Positions 32,891 through 38,646 of a stretch of DNA of 38,646 bases are shown piece after piece (the first letter of the stretch is position 1; the number at the start of each line of letters is the position of its first letter). Made by a program: the position numbers and the translations under genes. The stretch is taken from positions 1-38,646 of the forward strand of contig CAJTVD010000032.1 in assembly GCA_910579495.1 (NCBI GenBank), read 5' to 3'. The stretch comes from an uncultured Lachnospiraceae bacterium (GTDB lineage Bacteria > Bacillota > Clostridia > Lachnospirales > Lachnospiraceae). The notes beneath the pieces are model-generated. The model was not told the DNA's origin. It saw nothing but the letters and a program-made list of their open reading frames with translations, and ran no database searches.

Positions 32891-33415
32891 CTATCTTCTG
32901 GCAGAAGCGCCGGAAGTATTGGCATTATTTGTAGTGTTATTGCTTCCGTTCCCCACCACATCGTCTGTGATGTCCGAAACACCGTCTGCAATGTCGTCCA
33001 CCACATTCCCAATGGCATTCCCAGCGTCATCTAAAAGGGAACCATCTGTGCCGTCACCGGCGGTTGCGCTGTTTACATTACCGTTAGCGTTCCCTGTGCC
33101 GTTGGTGTTCCCGGTTGTGCTGTTATTTCCAGTGGTATTTCCGTTCCCGCCGTTGATGGTATCATTTCCGGCAGTTCCCATGCCGCCTTCATCCTCTGCC
33201 ATGGGGCTTCCCGTTGCAGCGGGATTATTTCCTGTACCATTTCCGGTTGTGCCGCCGGTTGTATTGTTGGTCCCGGCAGCACCGTTATCAGTGGTTGTGT
33301 TGGTATTTCCCGCCATATCGTTTGCATCGTTCTTCTTGTCGTTTCCACAGGCTGTAAACATGCAAATCATACCAAGGACAAGAGATACCGTGATAAATTT
33401 TTTCACATTTTTCAT
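32891..33415 (-). CDS. Asn/Thr/Gly-rich low-complexity lipoprotein
   Basis: A 174-residue exported lipoprotein. The signal peptide ends in the lipobox FTAC with Cys23. Mature residues about 30-125 are an extended, unstructured Asn/Thr/Gly-rich stretch (for example NTTTDNGAAGTNNTTGG). A short, possibly helical segment DAGNAIGNVVDDIADGVSDI follows, and the C-terminus is again Asn/Ser-rich. I do not recognise a family. The low complexity could serve as a flexible spacer in the cell wall. The start at 33415 has GGGAG upstream. It carries copy B of the pseudoknotted leader immediately upstream, the same element as pyrF. Confidence 0.75.
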   Translation of the reverse strand: MKNVKKFITVSLVLGMICMFTACGNDKKNDANDMAGNTNTTTDNGAAGTNNTTGGTTGNGTGNNPAATGSPMAEDEGGMGTAGNDTINGGNGNTTGNNSTTGNTNGTGNANGNVNSATAGDGTDGSLLDDAGNAIGNVVDDIADGVSDITDDVVGNGSNNTTNNANTSGASARR

Positions 33416-33512
33416 AGTCTCCCTCATTTCTGCGCTGCTTTCTGGCATACAGGCATCCATTTTTTAAAGATACCTGACAAGTTTGTGGATGCGGCGCAGA
33501 CACAAACTTGGT
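33416..33512 (-). ncRNA. Candidate structured 5' leader of the lipoprotein gene (copy B)
   Basis: Minus strand. P1 CAAGTTTGTG (33510-33501) pairs with CACAAACTTG (33487-33478), 10 bp, with a 13-nt loop TCTGCGCCGCATC. P2 CAGGTATC (33476-33469) pairs with GATGCCTG (33457-33450), 8 bp with one G-U. Loop bases pair with GCAGCGCAGA (33438-33429), 9 of 10, just before the RBS GAGGGAG (33425-33419). Compared with copy A, P1 and P2 are longer but pairing is kept. The gap 33416-33652 otherwise holds AT-rich sequence with TATAAT-like patterns and no gene. Confidence 0.6.
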
Positions 33513-33652
33513 TTCCTTCATCTATTTATAAAAACTGCATGATTGGCAGTTCTGATGCTATTATGTGCTGTTTCATGATAATTATACTGGATGATTTTTA
33601 TAAAAAGGCTATGACAATACAATAAAGTATGTTAGAATAAGGAGAAAATTTT

Positions 33653-34462
33653 TTGAAAATGAATGGGGCATACAAAATGAAATTCAGGCCATGTATAGAT
33701 ATCCATAACGGCAAGGTTAAGCAGATTATAGGGGGCAGGCTAAAAGATGATGGGGATGAGGCACCGGAAAATTTTGTCTCCTGCCAGGGCGGTGCTTTTT
33801 TTGCGGAGTTTTATAAGAAGAAAAATCTCAAAGGCGGGCATGTTATTTTATTAAATTCATCAGAGAGTGAATATTATAGGCAGACGAAGGGACAGGCCCT
33901 TGATGCCCTGAGGGCATACCCGGGCGGGCTGCAGGCAGGGGGAGGGATTACCCCCTTTAATGGGGAGGAATATCTGGATGCCGGGGCATCCCATGTGATT
34001 GTTACTTCCTATATTTTTAAAAATGGTACCCTAAGGCGGGAGCGGCTGAAGGAAATGGTCTCCGCAGTGGGAAAGGGGCGCCTGGTGCTGGATTTAAGCT
34101 GCAGGCGGAAAGGGCAGGACTATTATATTGTAACCGACAGGTGGCAGAACTATACGGACGTTAAGTTAAACATGGAAACGCTGGAGGAACTTTCTGAAAG
34201 TTGTGATGAATTTCTGGTCCATGCAGTGGACGTGGAGGGAAAGTCCCAGGGGATTGAGGAAGGGCTGGCGGCTTTGCTGGGCAGGGAATGCAGGGTTCCC
34301 GCCACCTACGCAGGGGGCGTCCATAATTATGAAGACCTGCGGAAACTAAAAAAGCTGGGAAGAGGGAAGATTGACGTGACGGTTGGCAGCGCCCTGGACT
34401 TGTTCGGGGGAGCAATGGAACTGGATCGGGTGCTCAGGGAGGTTTCAGGAGGCAGCGGCTGA
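33653..34462 (+). CDS. hisA: Eukaryote-type HisA (phosphoribosylformimino-AICAR-phosphate isomerase)
   Basis: Predicted to catalyse the fourth step of histidine synthesis, isomerising ProFAR to PRFAR, as a TIM barrel. The sequence follows the eukaryotic His6 pattern rather than the usual bacterial HisA: FRPCIDIHNGKVKQIIGG, LQAGGGI, HVIVTSYIF, LVLDLSCRRKGQDYYI, DEFLVHAVDVEG, TYAGGVHNYEDL and VTVGSALDLFGG. The catalytic aspartate corresponds to CIDIHNG and the second acid to HAVDVEG. The TTG at 33653 has AAGGAG 8 nt upstream; ATGs at 33659 or 33677 are alternatives, and the family usually starts near 33677. No other his gene is in the window. Confidence 0.88.
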   Translation: MKMNGAYKMKFRPCIDIHNGKVKQIIGGRLKDDGDEAPENFVSCQGGAFFAEFYKKKNLKGGHVILLNSSESEYYRQTKGQALDALRAYPGGLQAGGGITPFNGEEYLDAGASHVIVTSYIFKNGTLRRERLKEMVSAVGKGRLVLDLSCRRKGQDYYIVTDRWQNYTDVKLNMETLEELSESCDEFLVHAVDVEGKSQGIEEGLAALLGRECRVPATYAGGVHNYEDLRKLKKLGRGKIDVTVGSALDLFGGAMELDRVLREVSGGSG

Positions 34463-34519
34463 CCCATTGCCGGGTATCTTGGGCACAGGTGTGCGTATGT
34501 CTCTGGGGAAAAGGCAGAA

Positions 34520-34552
34520 AAATAACCTATCTCTTGGCGAGATAGGTTATTT
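34520..34552. terminator. Inverted repeat/terminator between hisA and the cold-shock gene
   Basis: AAATAACCTATCTC and GAGATAGGTTATTT pair perfectly over 14 bp with a 5-nt loop TTGGC, between convergent genes. The A/T-rich arms replace a classical T-run. Confidence 0.7.
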
Positions 34553-34659
34553 CATTAATCTAATAAAACAATATTGCAAGTTCATAATAGAATGAAGCAT
34601 GTATTAAGAATAGGCACATCGTGTTACTTGATTAATGCGCTATAATAGCACATTGCTAA

Positions 34660-34860
34660 TTATAACTTTGTTACGTTTACTGCCTGGGGTCCTTTTTCTC
34701 CGTTAACTACATCAAACTCTACGGAAGCGCCTTCTTCCAGGGATTTGAAACCTTCCATGTTCAGCCCTGAGTAGTGTACAAATACGTCATTGCCTGATGC
34801 ATCAGAGATAAATCCGTACCCTTTTTGGTTGTTAAACCACTTTACTGTACCTTTGTTCAT
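34660..34860 (-). CDS. Cold-shock protein (CspA family)
   Basis: A 66-residue single cold-shock domain that binds single-stranded RNA/DNA. The RNP1 motif is KGYGFI at residues 13-18 and RNP2 is VFVHYSGL at 26-33. The C-terminus is GEKGPQAVNVTKL, typical of Firmicute CspB/C/D. GGAGG precedes the ATG at 34860; the longer open frame back to 34980 runs into the promoter. It is a single-gene unit with its own promoter and a strong hairpin at the expected mRNA 5' end. CSPs act as RNA chaperones in cold and growth transitions. Confidence 0.96.
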   Translation of the reverse strand: MNKGTVKWFNNQKGYGFISDASGNDVFVHYSGLNMEGFKSLEEGASVEFDVVNGEKGPQAVNVTKL

Positions 34861-34892
34861 ATAGATACCTCCAAATAGAAATAAGTAAATTG

Positions 34893-34919
34893 TTACATTG
34901 CAGGTTTCCTGCAATGTAA
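34893..34919 (-). promoter_or_regulatory. Perfect hairpin at the 5' end of the csp mRNA
   Basis: TTACATTGCAGG and CCTGCAATGTAA pair perfectly (12 bp, 3-nt loop). The predicted transcription start falls at its edge, so the mRNA would begin with this stem-loop. It may protect the 5' end or respond to temperature, or be an operator. Confidence 0.6.
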
Positions 34920-34921
34920 TA

Positions 34922-34950
34922 AGGATAACACAGTCCTGGCGAAATGTAAA
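34922..34950 (-). promoter_or_regulatory. Promoter of the cold-shock gene
   Basis: Minus strand: TTTACA (34950-34945), a 17-bp spacer and TATCCT (34927-34922). Confidence 0.6.
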
Positions 34951-35088
34951 GGAAATAACAGGATTTTCATAAAATTCCACAAAAATTCAGCAATTGTTAA
35001 ATTTTTGAGAATGTTTTAAATATATTGTTTTTTGAAAAAAATGGCACATATTGGAAATTATAACTAACCGGAAAGGAAAATAAAACGG

Positions 35089-35607
35089 ATGGATGGGGAT
35101 ACCAGAAGAGGAGAGATTATCCATATATTGTCAGGGAATACATCACCAGTGGCAGGTACGGAGCTGGCGGCAAGGCTTGGGGTCAGCCGCCAGGTGATTG
35201 TCCAGGACATTGCCCTGCTCCGGGCAGTCAACAAAAATATTCTCTCAACCAACAAAGGCTATATTCTGTTCAGGAAAGACGAGGGAAGCGGCACCTGTAA
35301 GAGGACCTATAAAGTCATGCATGATACCGGCAGGATGCAGGAAGAACTGTATCTCATTGTTGACTGCGGCGGCAGGGTGCTGGATGTGGTGGTGGAACAT
35401 CCCATTTACGGGCAGATCATGGCAGACCTGATTGTCAACAGCAGGCAGGATGCGGATAACTTCGTTAAACAGGTTGCGGAGTATGGCACAAAACCTTTAA
35501 ACGCCCTTACAGACGGGCTGCATTACCATACGGTAGAAGCAAGGGAAGAGGGGACGCTGGGGCTGATACAGGAAAAACTTCAAAGGGAAGGATTTCTTGT
35601 TCCCTGA
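35089..35607 (+). CDS. niaR: NiaR (YrxA)-like niacin-responsive repressor
   Basis: A 172-residue regulator. Residues about 5-60 form a winged helix-turn-helix of the HTH_11 type (GTELAARLGVSRQVIVQDIA). Residues about 75-170 form the 3H domain, with conserved histidines in VVEHPIYGQIMADL and GLHYHTVEA. NiaR represses NAD-synthesis and niacin-uptake genes when niacin binds. AAAGGA lies about 12 nt before the ATG. The next gene, a PTS-EIIC-like membrane protein, is preceded by repeat sequences that could be NiaR sites, so the pair probably forms a niacin-related regulon. Confidence 0.88.
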   Translation: MDGDTRRGEIIHILSGNTSPVAGTELAARLGVSRQVIVQDIALLRAVNKNILSTNKGYILFRKDEGSGTCKRTYKVMHDTGRMQEELYLIVDCGGRVLDVVVEHPIYGQIMADLIVNSRQDADNFVKQVAEYGTKPLNALTDGLHYHTVEAREEGTLGLIQEKLQREGFLVP

Positions 35608-35610
35608 TAC

Positions 35611-35682
35611 TTGCATCTTTTTTCTGTTTGTGATAACCTTGACAGGTAATTTACAGTTGACAAGACAGGTGTAAATACTGTC
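35611..35682 (+). promoter_or_regulatory. Promoter and candidate NiaR operator before the PTS-EIIC-like gene
   Basis: TTGCAT (35611-35616), a 17-bp spacer and TAACCT (35634-35639). Downstream lies a half-like GACAGGTAATTTAC (35641-35654) and the inverted repeat GACAG-(9)-CTGTC (35664-35682), containing GACAGGTGTAAATACTGTC. Placement just after the -10 suits a repressor. That it binds NiaR is inferred from adjacency. Confidence 0.45.
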
Positions 35683-35701
35683 AGGAAGAGTAGGAGCAGA
35701 C

Positions 35702-36769
35702 ATGAAAAAATTAAGAGCACTTTTCAATGAGATTTTTATTGACGGCCTGGGGGGCATGGCCTCGGGACTGTTTGCAACCCTGATTATCGGGACGATTATC
35801 CAGCAGGTGGGAAGCCTCCTTCCCGGGGCGGCGGGTTCTTCCCTCTACAACATGGGAAAAATCGCGGCGGCGCTGACAGGCGCTGGCATTGGCTGTGGCG
35901 TTGCCCTTAAGCTGAAGGAAAGCCCCCTGGTGGCGCTTTCTGCTGCAGTAAACGGCATGATGGGAGCCTTTGCCGGGAAAATCGCAGGCGGGACGGTTTT
36001 TGCAAATGGGGCGGTGGTCCTGGCAGGGCCGGGAGAACCCCTGGGGGCTTTTATTGCCGTGATGGCAGGCATTTATGTGGGCAGGCTGGTTTCCGGGAAG
36101 ACCAGGGTGGACATCCTGGTGACTCCCTTTGTATGTATCTTATCCGGCTCTGCCACCGGCCTGGTGCTGGGCCCCCCTATTTCGGCGTTTATGTCATGGC
36201 TTGGGAGCATCATTAACTGGGGGACAGTGCAGGCCCCTTTCCTGATGGGTATTGTGGTGTCAGTGCTGATGGGCATGGTCCTTACCCTTCCCATCAGCTC
36301 GGCGGCGCTGGGCATCATATTAGGGCTGGAAGGCATCGCGGCGGGTGCGGCTACTATAGGGTGCTGTGCCAATATGGTGGGGTTTGCGGTAGCTTCCTAC
36401 CGGGAAAATAAGGTAAACGGCCTGCTTGCCCAGGGGCTTGGCACCAGTATGCTGCAGATAGGCAATATTGTGAAAAAGCCAATTATCTGGCTGCCTGCCA
36501 TTATCGCCAGCGGGGTTCTTGGCCCAGTATCCACGATGCTGGTACATATGTCCAATAATGCCACCGGTTCCGGCATGGGGACTGCAGGGCTGGTGGGGCA
36601 GATCAATACCTACCAGACCATGGTAGCCCAGGGGCAGGCACCGGCAGTGGTGCTTGGTGAGATTGCAGCGATGCATTTCATCCTTCCGGCGGCGCTGGCT
36701 TTGGGAGTATCGGAGTTTATGAGGAAAAAGGGTTGGATCCAGGAAGGGGATATGAAGCTGTCCGTATAA
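35702..36769 (+). CDS. PTS-EIIC-like (PTS_EIIC_2 family) membrane protein
   Basis: A 355-residue, glycine-rich integral membrane protein with about nine to ten hydrophobic segments. It matches the PTS_EIIC_2 type by pattern (FIDGLGGMASGLFATLIIGT, GVALKLKESPLVALSA, GKTRVDILVTPFVCIL), though no IIA or IIB domain is present or nearby and no phosphorylation site is evident. It is therefore probably a permease that need not be phosphotransferase-driven. Placed directly after niaR behind candidate operator repeats, it may import niacin or a related NAD precursor; this is inference. TAGGAG precedes the ATG. Confidence 0.78.
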   Translation: MKKLRALFNEIFIDGLGGMASGLFATLIIGTIIQQVGSLLPGAAGSSLYNMGKIAAALTGAGIGCGVALKLKESPLVALSAAVNGMMGAFAGKIAGGTVFANGAVVLAGPGEPLGAFIAVMAGIYVGRLVSGKTRVDILVTPFVCILSGSATGLVLGPPISAFMSWLGSIINWGTVQAPFLMGIVVSVLMGMVLTLPISSAALGIILGLEGIAAGAATIGCCANMVGFAVASYRENKVNGLLAQGLGTSMLQIGNIVKKPIIWLPAIIASGVLGPVSTMLVHMSNNATGSGMGTAGLVGQINTYQTMVAQGQAPAVVLGEIAAMHFILPAALALGVSEFMRKKGWIQEGDMKLSV

Positions 36770-36887
36770 GGGGCTGGCAAAAGGAGCCTTTAAAAGGGCT
36801 GTTTACAGCGGAAATGGTAAATGAAGTTGCGTTAATTTGTTGCCTGTGATAAAATGTGAGTAATGAACCGGAGGTGACAGACAAATT

Positions 36888-37598
36888 ATGGCGCAACAGT
36901 ATAAAAGACAGGGGAAATATTCGCTGATTCTGGTGATACAGGAAGAGAACGGCATGATCAGGAGACGTACCATCAGCTCCGCCATAGTGGAGATAGCTGC
37001 CGCGGTGTTTTTTGTTTTGACTGTGGCAGTGACCTGCAAGATTGTTTATGATGAAATTACCATCAGGAACACCAGGAAGGAACTGGTAGAGCAGATAGTC
37101 ACGATCAATAATCTGACGGACGAAAACGAGGCCCTTGCAATGGAAAATTCCACCCTTACAAGCAAGGTGACTGTACTTAGCGGGACTGTCAGCCAGAAAG
37201 CGGAGATAGAGGACGCGATTACCCAGGAAACCATTGAAAATGCATTGCCCAAAGGGTTTCCCATAAGCGGTTCGTCAACCATGAAGGAAGCGGAGGAGGG
37301 GGATCCCATGCTCATATTCACTGCTTCTGTGGGAACCAATGTGCTAACCTCAGGGACCGGGACAGTGGTAACGGTGGACAGCGATGAAATTTATGGGACC
37401 AAGATTGTGATCGACCATGGCAACGGCTACCGGTCTGTTTACAGGAACAATGGAAAAGCGCTGGTGAAAAACGGGGAGGAGCTGGGGAAAGGGTATATTC
37501 TGTTTACAGTAGGGGAGGATAACCGGGAACTGGGGTATCAGATCTTAAAAGATGAGCAGTATATTGACCCTATGGTGATAATTGATATAAACGGATAA
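36888..37598 (+). CDS. Membrane-anchored coiled-coil protein with degenerate M23/LytM domain
   Basis: A 236-residue protein: basic N-terminus, one membrane segment (about 32-52), coiled coil (about 58-115, e.g. IVTINNLTDENEALAMENS), then an M23-like domain (about 150-236). The domain keeps the fold pattern (GTGTVVTVDSDEIYGTKIVI, HGNGYRSVYRNNGKALVKNG, IDPM), but the zinc ligands are absent: no HxxxD, and the HLHFE position reads LGYQILKDE. It is therefore probably not a peptidase but a regulator or binder of cell-wall enzymes, as for EnvC- or SpoIIQ-like proteins. A terminator spans the stop codon. The role in division or sporulation is not shown. Confidence 0.78.
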   Translation: MAQQYKRQGKYSLILVIQEENGMIRRRTISSAIVEIAAAVFFVLTVAVTCKIVYDEITIRNTRKELVEQIVTINNLTDENEALAMENSTLTSKVTVLSGTVSQKAEIEDAITQETIENALPKGFPISGSSTMKEAEEGDPMLIFTASVGTNVLTSGTGTVVTVDSDEIYGTKIVIDHGNGYRSVYRNNGKALVKNGEELGKGYILFTVGEDNRELGYQILKDEQYIDPMVIIDING

Positions 37599-37619
37599 TC
37601 CTCAGGGATTATCCGTTTT
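37589..37619 (+). terminator. Terminator of the M23-like gene
   Basis: ACGGATAATCC pairs with GGATTATCCGT (11 bp, 4-nt loop) with flanking A and T residues; the stop codon lies in the stem. The 37-bp repeats begin immediately after it. Confidence 0.88.
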
Positions 37620-37622
37620 GTT

Positions 37623-37733
37623 GCAATAAGCCGACTCGCGGAGCGTGACGGCGTTTGCTGCAATAAGCCGGCTCGCGGAGAGTGGCGGCGTTTGCTGCAA
37701 TAAGCTGGCTCGTGGGGAGTGGCACTGTCTGTA
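37623..37733 (+). repeat. Three tandem copies of the 37-bp palindromic repeat
   Basis: Units start at 37623, 37660 and 37697. They read GCAATAAGCCG..., GGCGTTTGCT; the third is degenerate (CTGGCTCGTGGGGAG). Compared with the 28984 array the outer pair changes from ACAA/TTGT to GCAA/TTGC, a compensatory change. The array lies between convergent genes, after a terminator. Confidence 0.88.
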
Positions 37734-37767
37734 TGGCCTGGACAGTTTATATGTAGCTGCCGGTATT

Positions 37768-38061
37768 TTAAACTTTGCCCCCCAGCCTGCCGAAAACCAG
37801 TTCATAGCCATCGTTCCCGTAATTTAAGGAGCGGTTTACCCGGCTGATGGTGGCGGTGGAAGCACCGGTTTTTTCTGCAATCTCCAGGTAAGTCTTGCGG
37901 TCTTTGAGCATGGAAGCTACTTCATAACGCTGGGAAAGGGAGAGAAGTTCATTGACAGTGCATAAATCTTCAAAAAAGCTGTAGCAGTCTTCTTTACTTT
38001 CCAGACATAAAATGGCCTCAAATAAATGGTCAACGGCCTCAGTCTGTATTTTTTTGTTCAT
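37768..38061 (-). CDS. YerC/YecD-family TrpR-like protein
   Basis: A 97-residue helical DNA-binding protein of the TrpR/YerC-YecD type. The core is ELLSLSQRYEVASMLKDRKT then YLEIAEKTGASTATISRVNR, a helix-turn-helix similar to the Trp repressor, followed by SLNYGNDGYE. In Firmicutes these proteins are of unknown target; the family is not proven to bind tryptophan. GGGAGGA precedes the ATG. It is convergent with the M23-like gene; the repeat array fills the gap. Confidence 0.88.
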   Translation of the reverse strand: MNKKIQTEAVDHLFEAILCLESKEDCYSFFEDLCTVNELLSLSQRYEVASMLKDRKTYLEIAEKTGASTATISRVNRSLNYGNDGYELVFGRLGGKV

Positions 38062-38178
38062 AAAAAATCCTCCCGGCAGAAATAAATTCGTATTTGATTA
38101 TTTTATCATATTAAAGTTTTAAAGTAAAGAGCCTGAAATTTTCTGTCAGGATTTTCAGGGAAAGGGGGCAAAGAAGAT

Positions 38179-38403
38179 ATGTGGGGGAAAAAGAAAAATC
38201 TGGCCAAAGGGCAGGCCTATGACCGGACAGGGAAGAAACCTGTAATCCGTGCAAGCATCTGTACAGGCGAGAAAGTGGCCGGGTTCCGGGAGGAAGATAC
38301 AGGGCATGTGGAAGAATTGATGCTGATCCGGGGGGAGAAGGACCTGGAAGAGTTTATGGCTCTTTATGGGGTAAAAAGGGAAGAAATAGAAACCATTTGG
38401 TAA
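38179..38403 (+). CDS. Small conserved hypothetical protein
   Basis: A 74-residue basic/acidic protein without a signal peptide or membrane segment. It contains YDRTGKKPVIRASICTGEKV then AGFREEDTGHVEELMLIRG and ends VKREEIETIW. I have a general recollection of similar small proteins in Lachnospiraceae, sometimes labelled aspartate dehydrogenase, but nothing in it supports an enzyme. GGGGGCAAAGAAGAT precedes the ATG, a moderate RBS. It lies 21 nt before the exonuclease gene and may be cotranscribed with it. Confidence 0.65.
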   Translation: MWGKKKNLAKGQAYDRTGKKPVIRASICTGEKVAGFREEDTGHVEELMLIRGEKDLEEFMALYGVKREEIETIW

Positions 38404-38424
38404 TGGCTGGATACGGAGGAAGAG

Positions 38425-38646
38425 ATGAAAGTGAGAAACAAAGGAAAAAGGCTGAACAGTTACCTGGAGGATTATGTGGTTTTTGACCTGGAAACCACAG
38501 GGATCAGCCAGGAAATGGATGATATTATTGAAATTTCAGCGGTTAAAGTGCGCGCCCATGAAATCGTAGGGGAATATTCTACTTTGGTGGACCCGGGCAG
38601 GCATATCCCCAGGGCGGCTACGGCGGTGAACGGAATCACCGACAGT
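38425..38646 (+). CDS. DnaQ-like 3'-5' exonuclease (partial, cut by window end)
   Basis: Only the first 74 residues lie in the window. They contain the first DEDDh exonuclease motif, VVFDLETTG, and IIEISAVKVRAHEIVGEY, followed by LVDPGRHIPRAATAVNGIT, the pattern of the PolC/DNA polymerase III epsilon-type exonuclease. GGAGGAAGAG precedes the ATG. Whether the rest adds a helicase, a BRCT domain or nothing cannot be seen. Confidence 0.85.
   Translation, partial: MKVRNKGKRLNSYLEDYVVFDLETTGISQEMDDIIEISAVKVRAHEIVGEYSTLVDPGRHIPRAATAVNGITDS

Noticed and set aside
37602..37827. Small ORFs within the 37-bp repeat arrays (both strands)
   Set aside because: They are by-products of the repeat period and lack ribosome binding sites; their translations are repeat-derived.

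Overview
The window looks like a chromosomal segment of an anaerobic Gram-positive gut-type Firmicute, most likely Lachnospiraceae (Clostridia). This rests on gene content and style: strong AGGAGG-type ribosome binding sites, class III fructose-1,6-bisphosphatase, NiaR, a YerC/TrpR-like protein, TypA, LytTR/GHKL signalling, lipoproteins with Gram-positive lipoboxes, and no outer-membrane genes. I see no prophage, integrase, insertion sequence or CRISPR array. It is ordinary core chromosome with several unusual non-coding elements.

Layout. (1) 61-6203, a plus-strand run: RsmF-like rRNA methyltransferase, a REC-GGDEF-EAL-REC c-di-GMP protein, a TPR lipoprotein, an orphan ATP-cone protein and pyrF, closed by a strong terminator. 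(2) 6286-11369: a Na/Pi-cotransporter-like protein, then a minus-strand MATE exporter and lipoprotein, and a divergent ComEC-like metallo-hydrolase lipoprotein. (3) 11394-16380: a chemoreceptor, a LytTR response regulator/GHKL kinase pair and an HD-domain protein. (4) 16400-20609: an XRE membrane regulator (minus), tRNA-Thr(GGT) (minus), then a papain-like protein, a MATE exporter and xpt. (5) 20656-27735: PBP1A (minus), YigZ, MgtE with a candidate leader peptide, and TypA (minus). (6) 27931-32849: a short attenuated or small-RNA transcript, an SSB-like protein, then dapA-dapB-fbp. (7) 32891-38646: an Asn/Thr/Gly-rich lipoprotein (minus), a eukaryote-type HisA, a cold-shock protein (minus), NiaR with a PTS-EIIC-like membrane protein, a degenerate M23 protein, a YerC-like protein (minus), a small conserved protein, and the start of a DnaQ-type exonuclease cut by the window end.

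The most interesting non-coding signals are two. First, an 80-97 nt leader occurs twice, in opposite orientations, directly upstream of pyrF and of the 33415 lipoprotein. Each copy has two hairpins, and the 13-nt loop of the first is complementary over about 10 nt to a tail just before the ribosome binding site, which predicts a pseudoknot; pairing is kept while sequence and stem length differ. Second, a family of 37-bp imperfect palindromes (3 + 3 + 1 copies) lies after T-tracts, two of the three loci after clear intrinsic terminators, always in the same orientation relative to the T-tract. Other candidates are a terminator-like hairpin in a MATE leader, an upstream ORF overlapping mgtE, a dapA promoter inside an inverted repeat, and a perfect hairpin at the expected 5' end of the cold-shock mRNA.

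All functional calls come from reading motifs without database searches. Promoter and terminator calls are by eye.
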